Below, piece by piece: positions 1 to 8,943 of a DNA stretch of 64,000 nt (position 1 is its first letter; the number at the start of each line of letters is the position of its first letter). The DNA lies in NCBI GenBank assembly GCA_002898215.1, contig BEIF01000002.1:62001-126000 (forward strand). The letters are read 5' to 3'. This DNA is from a bacterium HR29. Its GTDB lineage: Bacteria; Chloroflexota; Dehalococcoidia; Tepidiformales; Tepidiformaceae. The position numbers were made by a program, and so were the translations under genes. Under the pieces are notes generated by a model. The model saw only the letters and a program-made list of their open reading frames with translations, was not told the origin of the DNA and made no database searches.

Positions 1-1
1 G

Positions 2-538
2 CCGATAGATCCCAGGCTCTTCCGACAGGACTTTCGGCTTATGTCCATGGGATATCCGGAGTCGGCTTGCGGTGAAAGCGGATGTCAGATGGTGGGTCAG
101 GTTCAGCCGGCGTCGAGCGCGTGGTATCCGGATGAAGTATGGGGCGAGCCGCTGTTTGGGACCTCTATCGACGGCGAGCCAGGGCAAAGCGGTTCGGCGG
201 TGATTTTGGTAAAGCCAGAGGGCAGTCGGGCATACTGGCCGTACTCCTCGACCGCTGTTGTGATGGGGGTGCTAACTGGGCAAAGTCCGACTCGAAACTG
301 GGGAGTGATGTTCACGAGCGAGGTTGTGACCGCTCTTGTTTCCTATTGCCAATCCCGAGGGTGCTCCTTTGCTTACTCTCTGGCTTCGCCTGCTCCCACT
401 CCGACCCCAACAGCGACACCGACACCAACGCCCACGCCAACGCCGACTCGCAGCCCCACCCCGACTCCGACTCCCACACCGACGCCGCCGACGGCTGGGC
501 CGCATCGGGTCGTAGTGCCGGGCCTTACGCGGAACTGA
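2..538 (+). CDS. Secreted trypsin-like serine protease, C-terminal part (5' end outside window)
   Basis: The reading frame is open from the left edge, so the true start lies upstream; the first ATG inside the window (41) is not convincing. The segment DGEPGQSGSAVIL resembles the catalytic-serine loop of chymotrypsin-fold proteases (GxSGS/GDSGG). About 60 residues later the protein turns into a pure Pro/Thr tail, a linker type common in exported bacterial proteins. The His and Asp of the triad would lie upstream and cannot be seen. No anchor follows the tail; the last residues (HRVVVPGLTRN) are not a recognisable sorting signal. An S1-family assignment is moderately sure; the substrate is unknown. 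Confidence 0.55.
   Translation, partial: PIDPRLFRQDFRLMSMGYPESACGESGCQMVGQVQPASSAWYPDEVWGEPLFGTSIDGEPGQSGSAVILVKPEGSRAYWPYSSTAVVMGVLTGQSPTRNWGVMFTSEVVTALVSYCQSRGCSFAYSLASPAPTPTPTATPTPTPTPTPTRSPTPTPTPTPTPPTAGPHRVVVPGLTRN
391..492 (+). repeat. Pro/Thr-encoding low-complexity repeat
   Basis: Degenerate tandem hexamers of the type CCNACN encode alternating Pro and Thr residues at the C-terminus of the protease fragment. Such tracts are prone to replication slippage and vary in length between strains. Confidence 0.75.
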
Positions 539-614
539 GCGAGGACGCGGCCCCGTGAGCGCGTGAGCTCCACCACTGGCGGGCGGCGCGGCTGCGGCCG
601 AAGATCGAAGTGCC

Positions 615-1397
615 ATGGCCGAGCGCGACGAGCGACCCCAAGCGGTGCCGCCCTACGGCACCGTCCTCCCCAACGGACGCGAGGAGCGCCGCTTCCTCTC
701 CGGTCCGCAACCCCGCGGCTCGGAGCTCGCCCGCGCTCTCCGCATCTTCGCCGAATTCATGAAGGGCTTCCGCGCCCTCCACTTCGTCGGCCCCTGCGTC
801 ACCATCTTCGGCTCGGCCCGCTTCACCCCCGAGAACCCCTACTACCAGGCGGCGCGCGAAACCGGCCGCCTGCTCGCCGAAGCGGGGTTCACGGTCATGA
901 CCGGCGGCGGCCCCGGCATCATGGAAGCGGCCAACCGCGGCGCCAAGGAGGCAGGCGGCCTCTCCGTCGGCTGCCTCATCGACCTCCCGAACGAGTACCC
1001 GAACCCCTACCTCGATAAGCTGGTCACCTTCCGCTACTTCTTCGTCCGCAAGGTGATGCTGGTCAAGTACTCCTACGCCTTCATCGTCTTCCCCGGCGGG
1101 CTCGGGACGCTCGACGAGGTGTTCGAAACGGCGACGCTCATCCAAACGGGGAAAATCGAAAACTTCCCCGTGGTGCTGTTCGGCAGGGAGTTCTGGCGGC
1201 CGCTCATCGACTTCATGCGCGATACGCTGCTCCGTGAGGGCACCATCGACCCCGCCGACCTGGCCTCGCTGGCCATCACCGACTCGCCCCAGGAGGCGGT
1301 GGATTTGGTGCGGGACACGGCCATCCGGCGGTTCGGGTTGAGTTACGGCCCTCGCGCCCGCCCCCGCTGGTTCTTCGGCGAATGGATGCTCCGCTGA
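615..1397 (+). CDS. LOG-family Rossmann protein (TIGR00730-type nucleotide 5'-monophosphate phosphoribohydrolase)
   Basis: The 260-residue protein has the two family signatures: GGGPGIMEAANRGA in the first half and PGGLGTLDE (PGGxGTxxE) near the middle. These bind the nucleotide phosphate and supply the catalytic Glu in lysine-decarboxylase-like (LOG) enzymes, which cleave the base from nucleoside monophosphates such as cytokinin precursors or AMP. It is somewhat longer than a minimal LOG protein, with about 50 extra N-terminal residues. No clear ribosome-binding site precedes the ATG. The true substrate cannot be told from sequence; a YgdH-like purine nucleosidase role is possible. Confidence 0.85.
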   Translation: MAERDERPQAVPPYGTVLPNGREERRFLSGPQPRGSELARALRIFAEFMKGFRALHFVGPCVTIFGSARFTPENPYYQAARETGRLLAEAGFTVMTGGGPGIMEAANRGAKEAGGLSVGCLIDLPNEYPNPYLDKLVTFRYFFVRKVMLVKYSYAFIVFPGGLGTLDEVFETATLIQTGKIENFPVVLFGREFWRPLIDFMRDTLLREGTIDPADLASLAITDSPQEAVDLVRDTAIRRFGLSYGPRARPRWFFGEWMLR

Positions 1398-1464
1398 GGG
1401 GCGAACCACTTTCGACCGCGCACTCGGGCGTCGACTGTTCGAATGAGGACGGAATCCAGAAGGG

Positions 1465-3159
1465 TTGCCTGGGAGCGGGCCATTGTCTCCGGTGCGGGTG
1501 CTGTGGGGCCTCGTCCTGCGGGCCGCGGTTGGCGGATCGCTGGCGGGTTTCGTCGCGAGGGTCGTCGCTTTCGCCGCCTTCCTGCCCGTCGCTGCCGCTC
1601 TCGCCGCACCGCCAGCGGCGGCGGTGCCGGCAGCCGCCCTCTCCGCTGCCGCAGGGGCGACCACTGCCGGATTCGCGTGCTCCCTGGCCACACGCCGAGC
1701 CTTCCGGGAAGTGCGCAGACTGCTGGCGCTCGCGGAGCGAGGGGAACCGCTGCCCAGTGGCGGCCTGGCGCTGGCCGAGGTCCGGGATGCGGGCCGCGCT
1801 ATCCTGGCCCTGGCAGAGGCGTACCGGAGTTCGGCGGACGCGCTCGTACACCAGGCGTACCACGATCCGCTGACCGGACTCCCCAACCGCGCGCGGTTCC
1901 TCGCGGCGCTGAGACAGGCGCTCCGCGACGCCGGTCCCGATGAGCAGGTGGCGATCCTCCTCTTCGACCTGGACCGCTTCAAGCTCATCAACGACAGCCT
2001 CGGACACGGAACGGGCGACCGGCTGCTCGTGGTGCTCAGCCGGCGCCTCCAACGACTGATGGCGCCTCACCGTCTCCTCGCCCGACTCGCCGGGGACGAG
2101 TTCGTGCTGCTCATCCGCGGAGAGCGGGCCGAGGCCGAGGCGATCGAGTGTGCGCGTGCGGTCCTGGCGGCCTGCGAGCGCCCCTATTCGATCGACGGTC
2201 ACGACCTGGTCGCCACCGCGAGCGTTGGCGTCGCCGTCGGCGTGCCAGGCCGCGATACAGCCCAGGACCTGCTGCGCCACGCCGACATCGCGCTGTACCG
2301 GGCGAAAGAGGAGGGACGGGGGAGATTCGCACTCTTCGCGGCGGAATGGGAGGAGCCGGCGGAGGAGCGGCTGACCCTGGAGGCGGGGCTGCGACGAGCG
2401 GTGAAGCGCGGGCAGTTGCGGCTCCACTACCAGCCCATCTACCGGCTGGACGATGGCCTCGTAGCGGGATTCGAAGCGTTGCTGCGCTGGCATCATCCAC
2501 ACAGGGGCGTGCTGACGCCGGCGCAGTTCCTCGAGCTCGCCGAGGAATCGGGGGAGATCCTGAAAATCGGACGTTGGGTCATCGAGGAGGCCGCGCGGCA
2601 AGCGGTCGACCTGCGGAGCGCCGTCCCAGCGGCAGGGCCGGCGCCCGTCGTCTTTGTGAACCTCAGCGGCACGGAGTTCTCCCAGCCGGGCTTGGCCGGG
2701 ATCGTCCGGGCCGCACTGGCCCGCGCGGGGGCGGACCCGGCGGTGCTGGGGGTCGAAATCACCGAAACCGTGCTCATGCGGGACGTGTCCACCGCGGCCG
2801 AGAACCTCGCCGAGCTCCGCGCCTTAGGCGTCCGCGTCGTCATCGACGACTTCGGCACGGGGTACTCGTCGCTCTCCTACCTCGAGCTCCTACCCGTCGA
2901 CGGGCTGAAGGTGGACCCGTCCTTCGTGGCCTCCCTCGGCCGAAGCGAACGCGCGACCGCCATCGTGCAATCCGTGGTACAGCTTGCCGAGGGGCTCGGC
3001 CTGACCGTCACGGCGGAGGGGGTCGAAAGTCCGGAGCAGTCAGCCTTGGTGCGGGAAGTCGGGTGCACCTTCGCCCAGGGGCGCTACTTCGCGCCGGCGA
3101 TGGAGTCGGCACAGCTCCGGCGCTTCCTCGGCCGAAGGGCGCTGCGCCGGGCCGTCTAG
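1465..3159 (+). CDS. Membrane-anchored GGDEF/EAL cyclic-di-GMP enzyme
   Basis: The N-terminal 75 residues form two hydrophobic Ala/Val-rich membrane segments, followed by a short linker, a GGDEF domain (about residues 125-285) and an EAL domain (about 300-550). The signature GGDEF reads AGDEF near residue 209; the EAL motif (GFEALLRW, near residue 337) is intact, as are the downstream acidic motifs (EITETV, IDDFGTG). Net phosphodiesterase activity is therefore likely, with weak or GTP-sensing cyclase function. The frame opens with TTG at 1465; an in-frame TTG at 1483 has better GGGAGCGG spacing and may be the real start. The end overlaps a convergent gene by four bases. Confidence 0.9.
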   Translation: MPGSGPLSPVRVLWGLVLRAAVGGSLAGFVARVVAFAAFLPVAAALAAPPAAAVPAAALSAAAGATTAGFACSLATRRAFREVRRLLALAERGEPLPSGGLALAEVRDAGRAILALAEAYRSSADALVHQAYHDPLTGLPNRARFLAALRQALRDAGPDEQVAILLFDLDRFKLINDSLGHGTGDRLLVVLSRRLQRLMAPHRLLARLAGDEFVLLIRGERAEAEAIECARAVLAACERPYSIDGHDLVATASVGVAVGVPGRDTAQDLLRHADIALYRAKEEGRGRFALFAAEWEEPAEERLTLEAGLRRAVKRGQLRLHYQPIYRLDDGLVAGFEALLRWHHPHRGVLTPAQFLELAEESGEILKIGRWVIEEAARQAVDLRSAVPAAGPAPVVFVNLSGTEFSQPGLAGIVRAALARAGADPAVLGVEITETVLMRDVSTAAENLAELRALGVRVVIDDFGTGYSSLSYLELLPVDGLKVDPSFVASLGRSERATAIVQSVVQLAEGLGLTVTAEGVESPEQSALVREVGCTFAQGRYFAPAMESAQLRRFLGRRALRRAV

Positions 3160-3743
3160 CGGGCGAAGGTGCCGGTGAGCTCGCCCCAGGCGAGCACGTT
3201 GCCCTCCAGGCGGTCGAGCACGCGCCCGGGCGGTGCTCCGGGCGGCAGGTCGAGGGGCTCGCGGAGGGCGTACACGCGGAAGCGGTAGCGGTGAGCCTCG
3301 TCGCCCTTCGGGGGGCAAGGGCCTCCCCAGCCGTTCCGGCCGAAGTCGTTCCGACCCTCGCGCACAGCCGGGGGCAGGGTGCCGCTGCTGCTCGCTCCGG
3401 CCGGCAGGCCGGTGTCGGATGGGGGGAGGTTCCACACCGTCCAGTGGACGAAGATGCCGCCCGGCGCGTCGGGATCGTCGACAACGATCGCATAGGCTGC
3501 GGTGCCAGGCGGGCCGCTCTCCCAGGCAAGCGGCGGAGAGCGGTCGGCCCCCTCGCAGGTGAACTCCACGGGGATCGAGGAGCCGTCTTCGAAGGCAGCG
3601 CTGCTCACGGCGAGCGTCCGCTCCGGAAGGGGAAGGTCGCGCCCGCTGCCGCCCCCGCCGCATGCCACCACGACCACGGCCGCGGCCGCGGCGACGGCCA
3701 TGAGGCGGGCGGAGGTCGGGACACGTCCTGGGGGCCGGAACAT
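3156..3743 (-). CDS. PEBP-fold (YbhB/YbcL family) lipoprotein
   Basis: This 195-residue protein starts with a signal peptide ending in the lipobox VVAC (Cys 28), so the mature protein should be lipid-anchored outside the membrane. The rest matches the phosphatidylethanolamine-binding fold: SPPLAWE, the ligand-site motif VDDPDAP followed by FVHWTVWNLP, and the GRNDFGRNGWGGPCPP loop. Family ligands are phosphorylated head groups; the bacterial role is poorly defined. A minus-strand TAGACT box (3755-3760) ends 11 bases before the start, favouring this ATG over a later Met. A cytoplasmic paralogue lies at 43789-44268. Confidence 0.87.
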   Translation of the reverse strand: MFRPPGRVPTSARLMAVAAAAAVVVVACGGGGSGRDLPLPERTLAVSSAAFEDGSSIPVEFTCEGADRSPPLAWESGPPGTAAYAIVVDDPDAPGGIFVHWTVWNLPPSDTGLPAGASSSGTLPPAVREGRNDFGRNGWGGPCPPKGDEAHRYRFRVYALREPLDLPPGAPPGRVLDRLEGNVLAWGELTGTFAR

Positions 3744-3754
3744 CGTCGTCGAGG

Positions 3755-3760
3755 AGTCTA
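3755..3760 (-). promoter_or_regulatory. -10 box TAGACT for the PEBP lipoprotein gene
   Basis: On the minus strand TAGACT lies 11 bases before the ATG, leaving room for only a few bases of leader. Confidence 0.45.
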
Positions 3761-3777
3761 GCACGGCCCGGTACGCC

Positions 3778-4977
3778 TCAGCGCAGGAGCCAGGCGCCGG
3801 CGAGCAGACATGTGACGGCAGCGAGAGGCGCGCCGAATTTGAAATGATCCCAGAAACCGAGGCGTTCGCCCTCGCGGCGGGCGGCCTCGGCCACGATGAG
3901 GTTCGCGACCGAGCCCAAGAGGGTGAGGTTGCCGGCCAGCGTCGAAACGGCCGCCAGGAGGAGCCAGCGGGCCTCGTCTCCCGGAGGCACGAGCGGCGCC
4001 AAGAGGAGCACGGCGGGGACGTTGGAGATGACGTTCGAAAGCCCGGCGGTGAGGAGCGCGAAGGCGGGGGTGCTGCGGGCCATGTTGGCCGCGAGCTCGA
4101 GAACGCCGAGCTCGTCGACGCCGCGGGTGACGATGAACAGCCCTCCGAAGAGGAGGAGGAGCTGCCAATCGACCCGCTCCAGGAGGCGCTCGGAGCGGAC
4201 ACGACGTGAGACGAGGAGGATCGCGGCCGTGACGAGCGCCGCTTCGGCATAGGGAGCGCCGAGGACGAACGCCGCCAGCATCCCTGCGGCGGCGATGCCC
4301 CCTTTCCAGGCGAGCCAGCGGTGTATCCGATAGCGGAAGGGCCGGCCGTGGGCGACGGGCGCGCGCGAGCGGACCTCGGGGAAGAGGAACCAGAGCCAGG
4401 CCACCTCGAGGACGAGGCCGGCGGCTGCGACGGGCAGGAGCTCCGCGACGAACCGTCCATAGGAGATCCTGGAGAGCGAGCCCACGATGATGTTCTGCGG
4501 GTTACCGTTCACGGTCGCGACAGAGCCGATGTTCGTGGCTGCAGCGAGCGCGAGCAGATAGGGGAGCGGGCGAACGCGATACGCGCGAGAGGCGAGCACC
4601 ACCAACGGCGTGAGCATGATGGCCATCGTGTCGTTGAGGAAGACGGCGGAGAGCGCTCCGGCTCCGAAGACGAGCGCCACAAGGAAGGCGAAGGGGCTCG
4701 CGGCGAAACGCACCAGCCTGGCCATGACAGCGGCGAAGAACCCACTCTGGGCGAGCTGCGCGTTGAGGACCATGACACCGAAGAGGAACACGAGGGTGAC
4801 CGCATCGAGCGCCGCCCAGGCTTCCTCCAAGTCGAGCAGGCCGAGCGCCACCACCAATGCCGCGCCCGTGACCGCGATGCCTGCCCGGTTCATGCGTACG
4901 CCCGGGAGGAAGCCGAGGGCAAGCCCGGCATAGACGACCGCCAAAATGGCCCCCGCTGCCGCCTCGCTCACGCTCAT
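3778..4977 (-). CDS. Anion/arsenite permease-like membrane transporter (SLC13/ArsB/NhaD superfamily)
   Basis: A 399-residue, almost entirely hydrophobic protein with about ten to twelve membrane spans. The segment AATNIGSVATVNGNPQN carries the Asn/Gly-Asn-Pro motif typical of the ion-transporter superfamily that includes ArsB, NhaD and SLC13 dicarboxylate carriers, and a second related segment (LSNVISNVPAVLLLAPL) occurs in the C-terminal repeat. The substrate could be arsenite, dicarboxylate, sulfate or sodium/proton. No arsR, arsC or other arsenic gene is nearby, so an arsenic role is unsupported. Confidence 0.82.
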   Translation of the reverse strand: MSVSEAAAGAILAVVYAGLALGFLPGVRMNRAGIAVTGAALVVALGLLDLEEAWAALDAVTLVFLFGVMVLNAQLAQSGFFAAVMARLVRFAASPFAFLVALVFGAGALSAVFLNDTMAIMLTPLVVLASRAYRVRPLPYLLALAAATNIGSVATVNGNPQNIIVGSLSRISYGRFVAELLPVAAAGLVLEVAWLWFLFPEVRSRAPVAHGRPFRYRIHRWLAWKGGIAAAGMLAAFVLGAPYAEAALVTAAILLVSRRVRSERLLERVDWQLLLLFGGLFIVTRGVDELGVLELAANMARSTPAFALLTAGLSNVISNVPAVLLLAPLVPPGDEARWLLLAAVSTLAGNLTLLGSVANLIVAEAARREGERLGFWDHFKFGAPLAAVTCLLAGAWLLR

Positions 4978-4983
4978 GCGCGG

Positions 4984-5436
4984 CTATCGTGCCGGCTGCA
5001 TCGCGTTGGCGCAGCTCCCGGGTTCGCACCGCCTGCTCGGTCTCGCAGGCGGAAGCTCTCGGCGATCTCGGTCGAAAGCCGGCTCCTTGTCGCCGCGGCG
5101 CAGCCATTCCGCTTTGTACCACAGGGGATCGAGGCGCGAGGCTCCTCCGGTGCGGAAGACCCACAGGGTTTGCAGCAGGTGGAAGTGGATGGCGCGCGTG
5201 TGCGGCGAAGCGCGGATGGCCGGCACGCCCGCGACTGGGAGTTCCTCCACCCCAAGCACTTCCGCCTCCAACGCGGTCTCGAGGTTCTCGAGGTCGCCCG
5301 CCACCACCTCGCGGACGGGAGGAGTGGAGTCTGCCGGGAAATTGGAGACGTTCAGGTTCGTGATGAAGCCGACGCCGGCCTCGGCATCGGGCATGTCCAA
5401 GGCGATGAAGTCGAACGCGCTTACCTGGCGCTCCAC
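4984..5436 (-). pseudogene. Remnant of a conserved hypothetical, probably exported, protein
   Basis: The first 60 residues (core AFDFIALDMPDAEAGVGFIT) read like a genuine beta-rich domain of the secreted-lipoprotein kind. The frame opens with GTG directly after an in-frame TAG (5437-5439), and upstream in the same frame a plausible continuation (LLAAAEEELPGLARFAP) runs on before coding quality fades. The C-terminal third looks like out-of-frame sequence. There is no signal peptide at this start and no ribosome-binding site. I read it as an interrupted, decaying gene; a short intact gene cannot be excluded. Confidence 0.4.
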
Positions 5437-5757
5437 CTAGGCCGAGAGTCGTAACCGGGGTAGCTCTCGCGGAGCGAAGCGAGCAAGGCCGGGGAGTTCC
5501 TCTTCGGCGGCGGCCAGCAATTGTGCCGGCAGCACGACCCGTCTGTCCGGCGGACCTCCCATCCCTCGGGGAAGGAGGTCGTCCCTCCCGCCGCAGGCGG
5601 ACGCGAGCTGCAACCGGAGCCCCGCCGCGACCAGGAGGGCCGACGAACGGACGCGAGCGCTCCCGGGCCCGGGTGGGTCCTTTCACGGTGGATCGGCAGC
5701 TCAGACGGGCCAGGCCCCGGTCCGAGGTTCGTACGACGCCGGTCGCCTTCGCTGCAG
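5437..5757. other. Intergenic block, no gene seen
   Basis: No frame here shows recognisable protein sequence. The half nearest 5437 may contain the lost 5' end of the adjacent decayed gene. A palindromic GC run (CTCCCGGGCCCGGG) lies near 5668-5681, but no T-tract follows it. Confidence 0.4.
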
Positions 5758-6801
5758 CTAGCGAACGGCCCCCGTGGGCGAGGGGACGACCTCGCTCACG
5801 CGGACCAGGGTGAAGCCGCGGGCGAGCAGGCCGTCGACGATGGCGGGCAGCGCGGCGAGCGTCTCGTAGCCGCCGAGGTGCATGAGGATGATGGAGCCGC
5901 CCTGGGCTTGGCCGACGACCTTGGCGGCGATCTCCGCCGCCGTGGGGCCTCCCTCCGAGACCGGCCGCCAGTCGATGGTGTCGATGTCCCAGAGGACCGT
6001 CTGGCCGTACCCCACTGCGCCCACCGCGGCGAGCACGGCCTCGTCGACGCCTCCGTAGGGCGGGCGGAAGCGGGGACGCATGGCGAGCCCGGGGGCGGCC
6101 GCGGCTACCGCCGCCTCCGTGCGGAGGAGTTCGCGGCGGATGGCGTCGGCGTCCAGCTCCCGGAAGTCGGGATGGGAGTAGCTGTGGTTTCCCAATTCGA
6201 ACAGCTTGGGGTGTGCGGCGACGAGGGCCACGACCTCCCGTCCTGCGTCGGTGTTCGGGCTTTCGACCATCGCACCGGTGATGAAGATGGTGGCGGGCAC
6301 GCCCCGGGCGATGAGCCAGCGCATGATGTCGAGTGCGGGCTCGACGCGGCCGCCCATGTCGAGGGTGAGGGCCACCACCCTGCTGGCGCGGTCGCCGTGG
6401 CGGATGAGGGTGCTCGGGGTGGGAACGTCGGGAGAGGGCGTGGGCACCGTGGCCGAGGGGATGACGAGCACCATGCCGGTCTCGATGCGGTTCGGGTCGG
6501 CGATGCTGTTGCAGGCGGCGATGGCATCGGCGGTTGTGCCGAAGCGGCGTGCGATGGAGAAGAGGGTGTCGCCCGGCTGGACGGTGTAGGTTCGTTCCTC
6601 CGGGGCAACCGTCGTCGAGGAGCCTGGGGAGGGGGACGGTTTCGGGAGAGGTGTGGCCGTCGAGGCAGGGGCGGAGGGTGAGGCAGTGTCGCGGGGAACG
6701 GAGGGCGTCGACCCCCGGGTCGGGGTGGGCGCAGGTTCTCGGCCGCAGCCGGCGACGACCAGGAGGATTACGACCGCGGCGAAGGCCGCCGCGCGGGTCA
6801 T
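5758..6801 (-). CDS. LysM-polysaccharide deacetylase lipoprotein
   Basis: The 347-residue protein begins with a lipoprotein signal (VVAGC, Cys 19) and a Pro/Ser/Thr linker. One LysM domain (about 72-116, YTVQPGDTLFSIARRFGTT) would bind peptidoglycan or another GlcNAc polymer. A NodB deacetylase domain follows (about 137-335). Four of five NodB motifs are standard: HSYSH (metal ligands), RFRPPYG, DIDTIDW and LMH. Motif 1 reads TLDMG instead of TFDDG, so the usual second Asp is Met; some divergent family members tolerate change there. It probably trims acetyl groups from cell-wall glycan. The LysM resembles that of the protein at 57738-58304. Confidence 0.9.
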   Translation of the reverse strand: MTRAAAFAAVVILLVVAGCGREPAPTPTRGSTPSVPRDTASPSAPASTATPLPKPSPSPGSSTTVAPEERTYTVQPGDTLFSIARRFGTTADAIAACNSIADPNRIETGMVLVIPSATVPTPSPDVPTPSTLIRHGDRASRVVALTLDMGGRVEPALDIMRWLIARGVPATIFITGAMVESPNTDAGREVVALVAAHPKLFELGNHSYSHPDFRELDADAIRRELLRTEAAVAAAAPGLAMRPRFRPPYGGVDEAVLAAVGAVGYGQTVLWDIDTIDWRPVSEGGPTAAEIAAKVVGQAQGGSIILMHLGGYETLAALPAIVDGLLARGFTLVRVSEVVPSPTGAVR

Positions 6802-6807
6802 GGCGCC

Positions 6808-6813
6808 AGTGTA
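6808..6813 (-). promoter_or_regulatory. -10 box TACACT for the LysM-deacetylase gene
   Basis: The hexamer ends six bases before the ATG, so a transcript starting at normal spacing would be leaderless. Confidence 0.5.
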
Positions 6814-6841
6814 ACCTGGTGCCCTCGAAGATGGGGCGCGC

Positions 6842-8875
6842 TCAGAGCCCCGCAGCGCCGATGGTTCCGAGGACCGCTTTCAGGACGGCATCGCGACGCC
6901 CCGGAGGCAGGGCCACGGTGACGACGTCGCCCGCCTCCAGTCGGGTGTCGCCCGAGGGCACCGCCGTTTCGCCCTGGCGCGTGAAGACGAGGATCCGGAC
7001 ACCAGGAGGCAGATTCGCCTCCGCGAGCTTCTTCCCGGCGAGCGGGCTATCGGGCGGCAGGACGAGCTGGATAGCTTCGAGCCCCTCGCCGATCGGGGCA
7101 ACCGGTCTCGCTTGCATCCGCACCGCGCGGCGGTAGGCGCGGAGGAGTGTCCTCGTATCGATGGCTCCGACCACCGGTCCGCCCGGTCGTTGTACCACCG
7201 GCAGCCATCGTCGTTCGTGGTTCGCGAGCAGGTCGAGCGCTTCGTCCAGCGGCGTCTCGGCCGTGACCACCGCGGGAATTGGGCGCGCCAGCGAGCCGGC
7301 GGTGCGAGGCGACCCGGCAGCGGTCCGTGCGTCTTCGGCCGTGAGCTCCCCGACGATGCGTCCGTTCTCGACGACGATGCCGAAGGAAGCATGGGAGGCC
7401 CGAAGCGCTTCGAGCGCGGCGGCGGCAGGAACGGATGCCTCGAGCAGCGGGACGGGGTAGGCGGCTCGGCCGGCCGGCAACGTGGAGAGGAGCGGGAAGG
7501 CGTACCGCCCGCGGTGGGCGGGGGAATCGGCGCGCGTCGGTACCTGGGCCTCGTAGATGGTGACGTCGCCTACCAGCAGCGTGGCGACCGCGACCGCAAG
7601 CATCGCCGGAGCGAGCAAGGAGAGGTTCCCCGTCATTTCGCCGACCATCAGCAGCATCGCCAGCGGCGCGTGGGCCACCGCCCCGAAGGTGGCGATCATC
7701 GCCACGATCACGACGGGGCCGGGCTCGGCGGGGAATCCCGGCACGCCGTGGAGCAACCGCCACGCCCCGGCGCCCGTCAGACCGCCGATGACCATCCCCG
7801 GACCGAAAACGCCCCCCGAACCCCCGGAACCGACCGTGAGCGAGGTGGTGAGGATGCGTGCGAATGGCAGGAGGAGGAGAAGCCAGAGGTCGAACGAGAG
7901 TGCCCCTTCCCGGGTGAGCGCCTGCTGCACGAAGCCGTACCCGACGTGGATGGCCTCCGGTGCAGCGAAACCGATGGCGCCGGCGGCGAGGCCGCCCAGG
8001 GCGGGCTTCAGCATGGCCGGCATCCGCAGCCGCCGAAAGAGGGCACGGGTGCCGTAGAACGTTTTGACGTAGAGGATGCCGATGGCTCCGCACAGCACCC
8101 CGAGGATTGCGTACCAGATGAGCTCTTGGGGATGGCGGAAGGTGAAGCCCTGCGCCAAGCCGAACATCGGCTCGTAGTCGCTCCAGGCGCCGAAGATGGC
8201 GTAGGCGGTGATGGAGGCGATGAGCCCCAGGAGGATGACGTCCGCCTCGAGGTCGTGGCGGTAGAGGGCTTCGGCCGCCATCATCGCTCCCCCGAGTGGC
8301 GCGCGGAAGATCGCTCCGATGCCGGCACCCATCCCGGCGGCGAGGGCACGCCTGCGCTCGGCGGGTCCGAGACGGAGCAAATCGGCGATGAGCGACCCGA
8401 AGCCGGCACCCACCTGGGCCGTCGGCCCCTCCCTGCCTGCGGCTCCGCCCGAGCCGATGGTGATGGCCGAGGCGACGAGCTTCACGGGGATGACCCGCAG
8501 GTTGACCCTTCCGGCACGCCGGTGGAAGGCAGCGATGGCCGCATCGGTCCCGTGCCCCTCAGCCTCGGGGGCGAGCGAGAAGACGATGACGCCCGAGAGC
8601 AGGCCGCCCAGGCCGAGCACGAGCGGAAGCGCCCATGCCCGGGCCGGCCCCACACCCGCTCCCCCGCCTTCTCCCAGAGGCTGCGGAGGGCGGTACCCGG
8701 CGAGCCGACCGAGGAAGAAGTCGGTGCTGTGCTCGATGGCGAGGAAGAACCCGATGGCGCCGAAGCCGGCCACGGTGCCGATCAGTGCACCCAGCCAAAT
8801 GGCTCGGAGCACCTGCTGTGAGGAGAGGATTCCCCGGTGGTCGCGGGCGAACGCGAAGAGGCGAAGCTTGGGCAC
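6842..8875 (-). CDS. ClC-family chloride channel/antiporter with CBS pair and RCK-C (TrkA-C) domain
   Basis: The core (about residues 20-430) has the ClC pore signatures GSGGAAGREGP (gating Glu about residue 149) and GSGGSGGVFGPG. Two CBS-like segments (about 480-590) and a terminal RCK-C module (about 605-670) follow. CBS domains often bind adenine nucleotides and RCK-C modules bind small ligands, so transport is likely ligand-gated. I chose the GTG at 8875 (VPKLRLF) because the frame upstream is low-quality Arg/Pro sequence and overlaps the divergent neighbour; this gives 677 residues. Whether it is a channel or a proton-coupled exchanger is not decided by sequence, although the gating Glu is present. 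Confidence 0.92.
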   Translation of the reverse strand: MPKLRLFAFARDHRGILSSQQVLRAIWLGALIGTVAGFGAIGFFLAIEHSTDFFLGRLAGYRPPQPLGEGGGAGVGPARAWALPLVLGLGGLLSGVIVFSLAPEAEGHGTDAAIAAFHRRAGRVNLRVIPVKLVASAITIGSGGAAGREGPTAQVGAGFGSLIADLLRLGPAERRRALAAGMGAGIGAIFRAPLGGAMMAAEALYRHDLEADVILLGLIASITAYAIFGAWSDYEPMFGLAQGFTFRHPQELIWYAILGVLCGAIGILYVKTFYGTRALFRRLRMPAMLKPALGGLAAGAIGFAAPEAIHVGYGFVQQALTREGALSFDLWLLLLLPFARILTTSLTVGSGGSGGVFGPGMVIGGLTGAGAWRLLHGVPGFPAEPGPVVIVAMIATFGAVAHAPLAMLLMVGEMTGNLSLLAPAMLAVAVATLLVGDVTIYEAQVPTRADSPAHRGRYAFPLLSTLPAGRAAYPVPLLEASVPAAAALEALRASHASFGIVVENGRIVGELTAEDARTAAGSPRTAGSLARPIPAVVTAETPLDEALDLLANHERRWLPVVQRPGGPVVGAIDTRTLLRAYRRAVRMQARPVAPIGEGLEAIQLVLPPDSPLAGKKLAEANLPPGVRILVFTRQGETAVPSGDTRLEAGDVVTVALPPGRRDAVLKAVLGTIGAAGL

Positions 8876-8943
8876 CGGGACCGAGTCTACGTCGTGAACC
8901 GCGTTCGGAGGGCGCGACGCCTGCCGGAGGCTCGAGCCGGGGG

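Noticed and set aside
391-492. Short tandem repeat as a replication origin or CRISPR remnant
   Set aside because: It simply encodes the Pro/Thr tail of the adjacent protease frame.
3778-4977. Arsenic resistance locus
   Set aside because: Only the permease resembles ArsB; no arsR, arsC or acr3 nearby.
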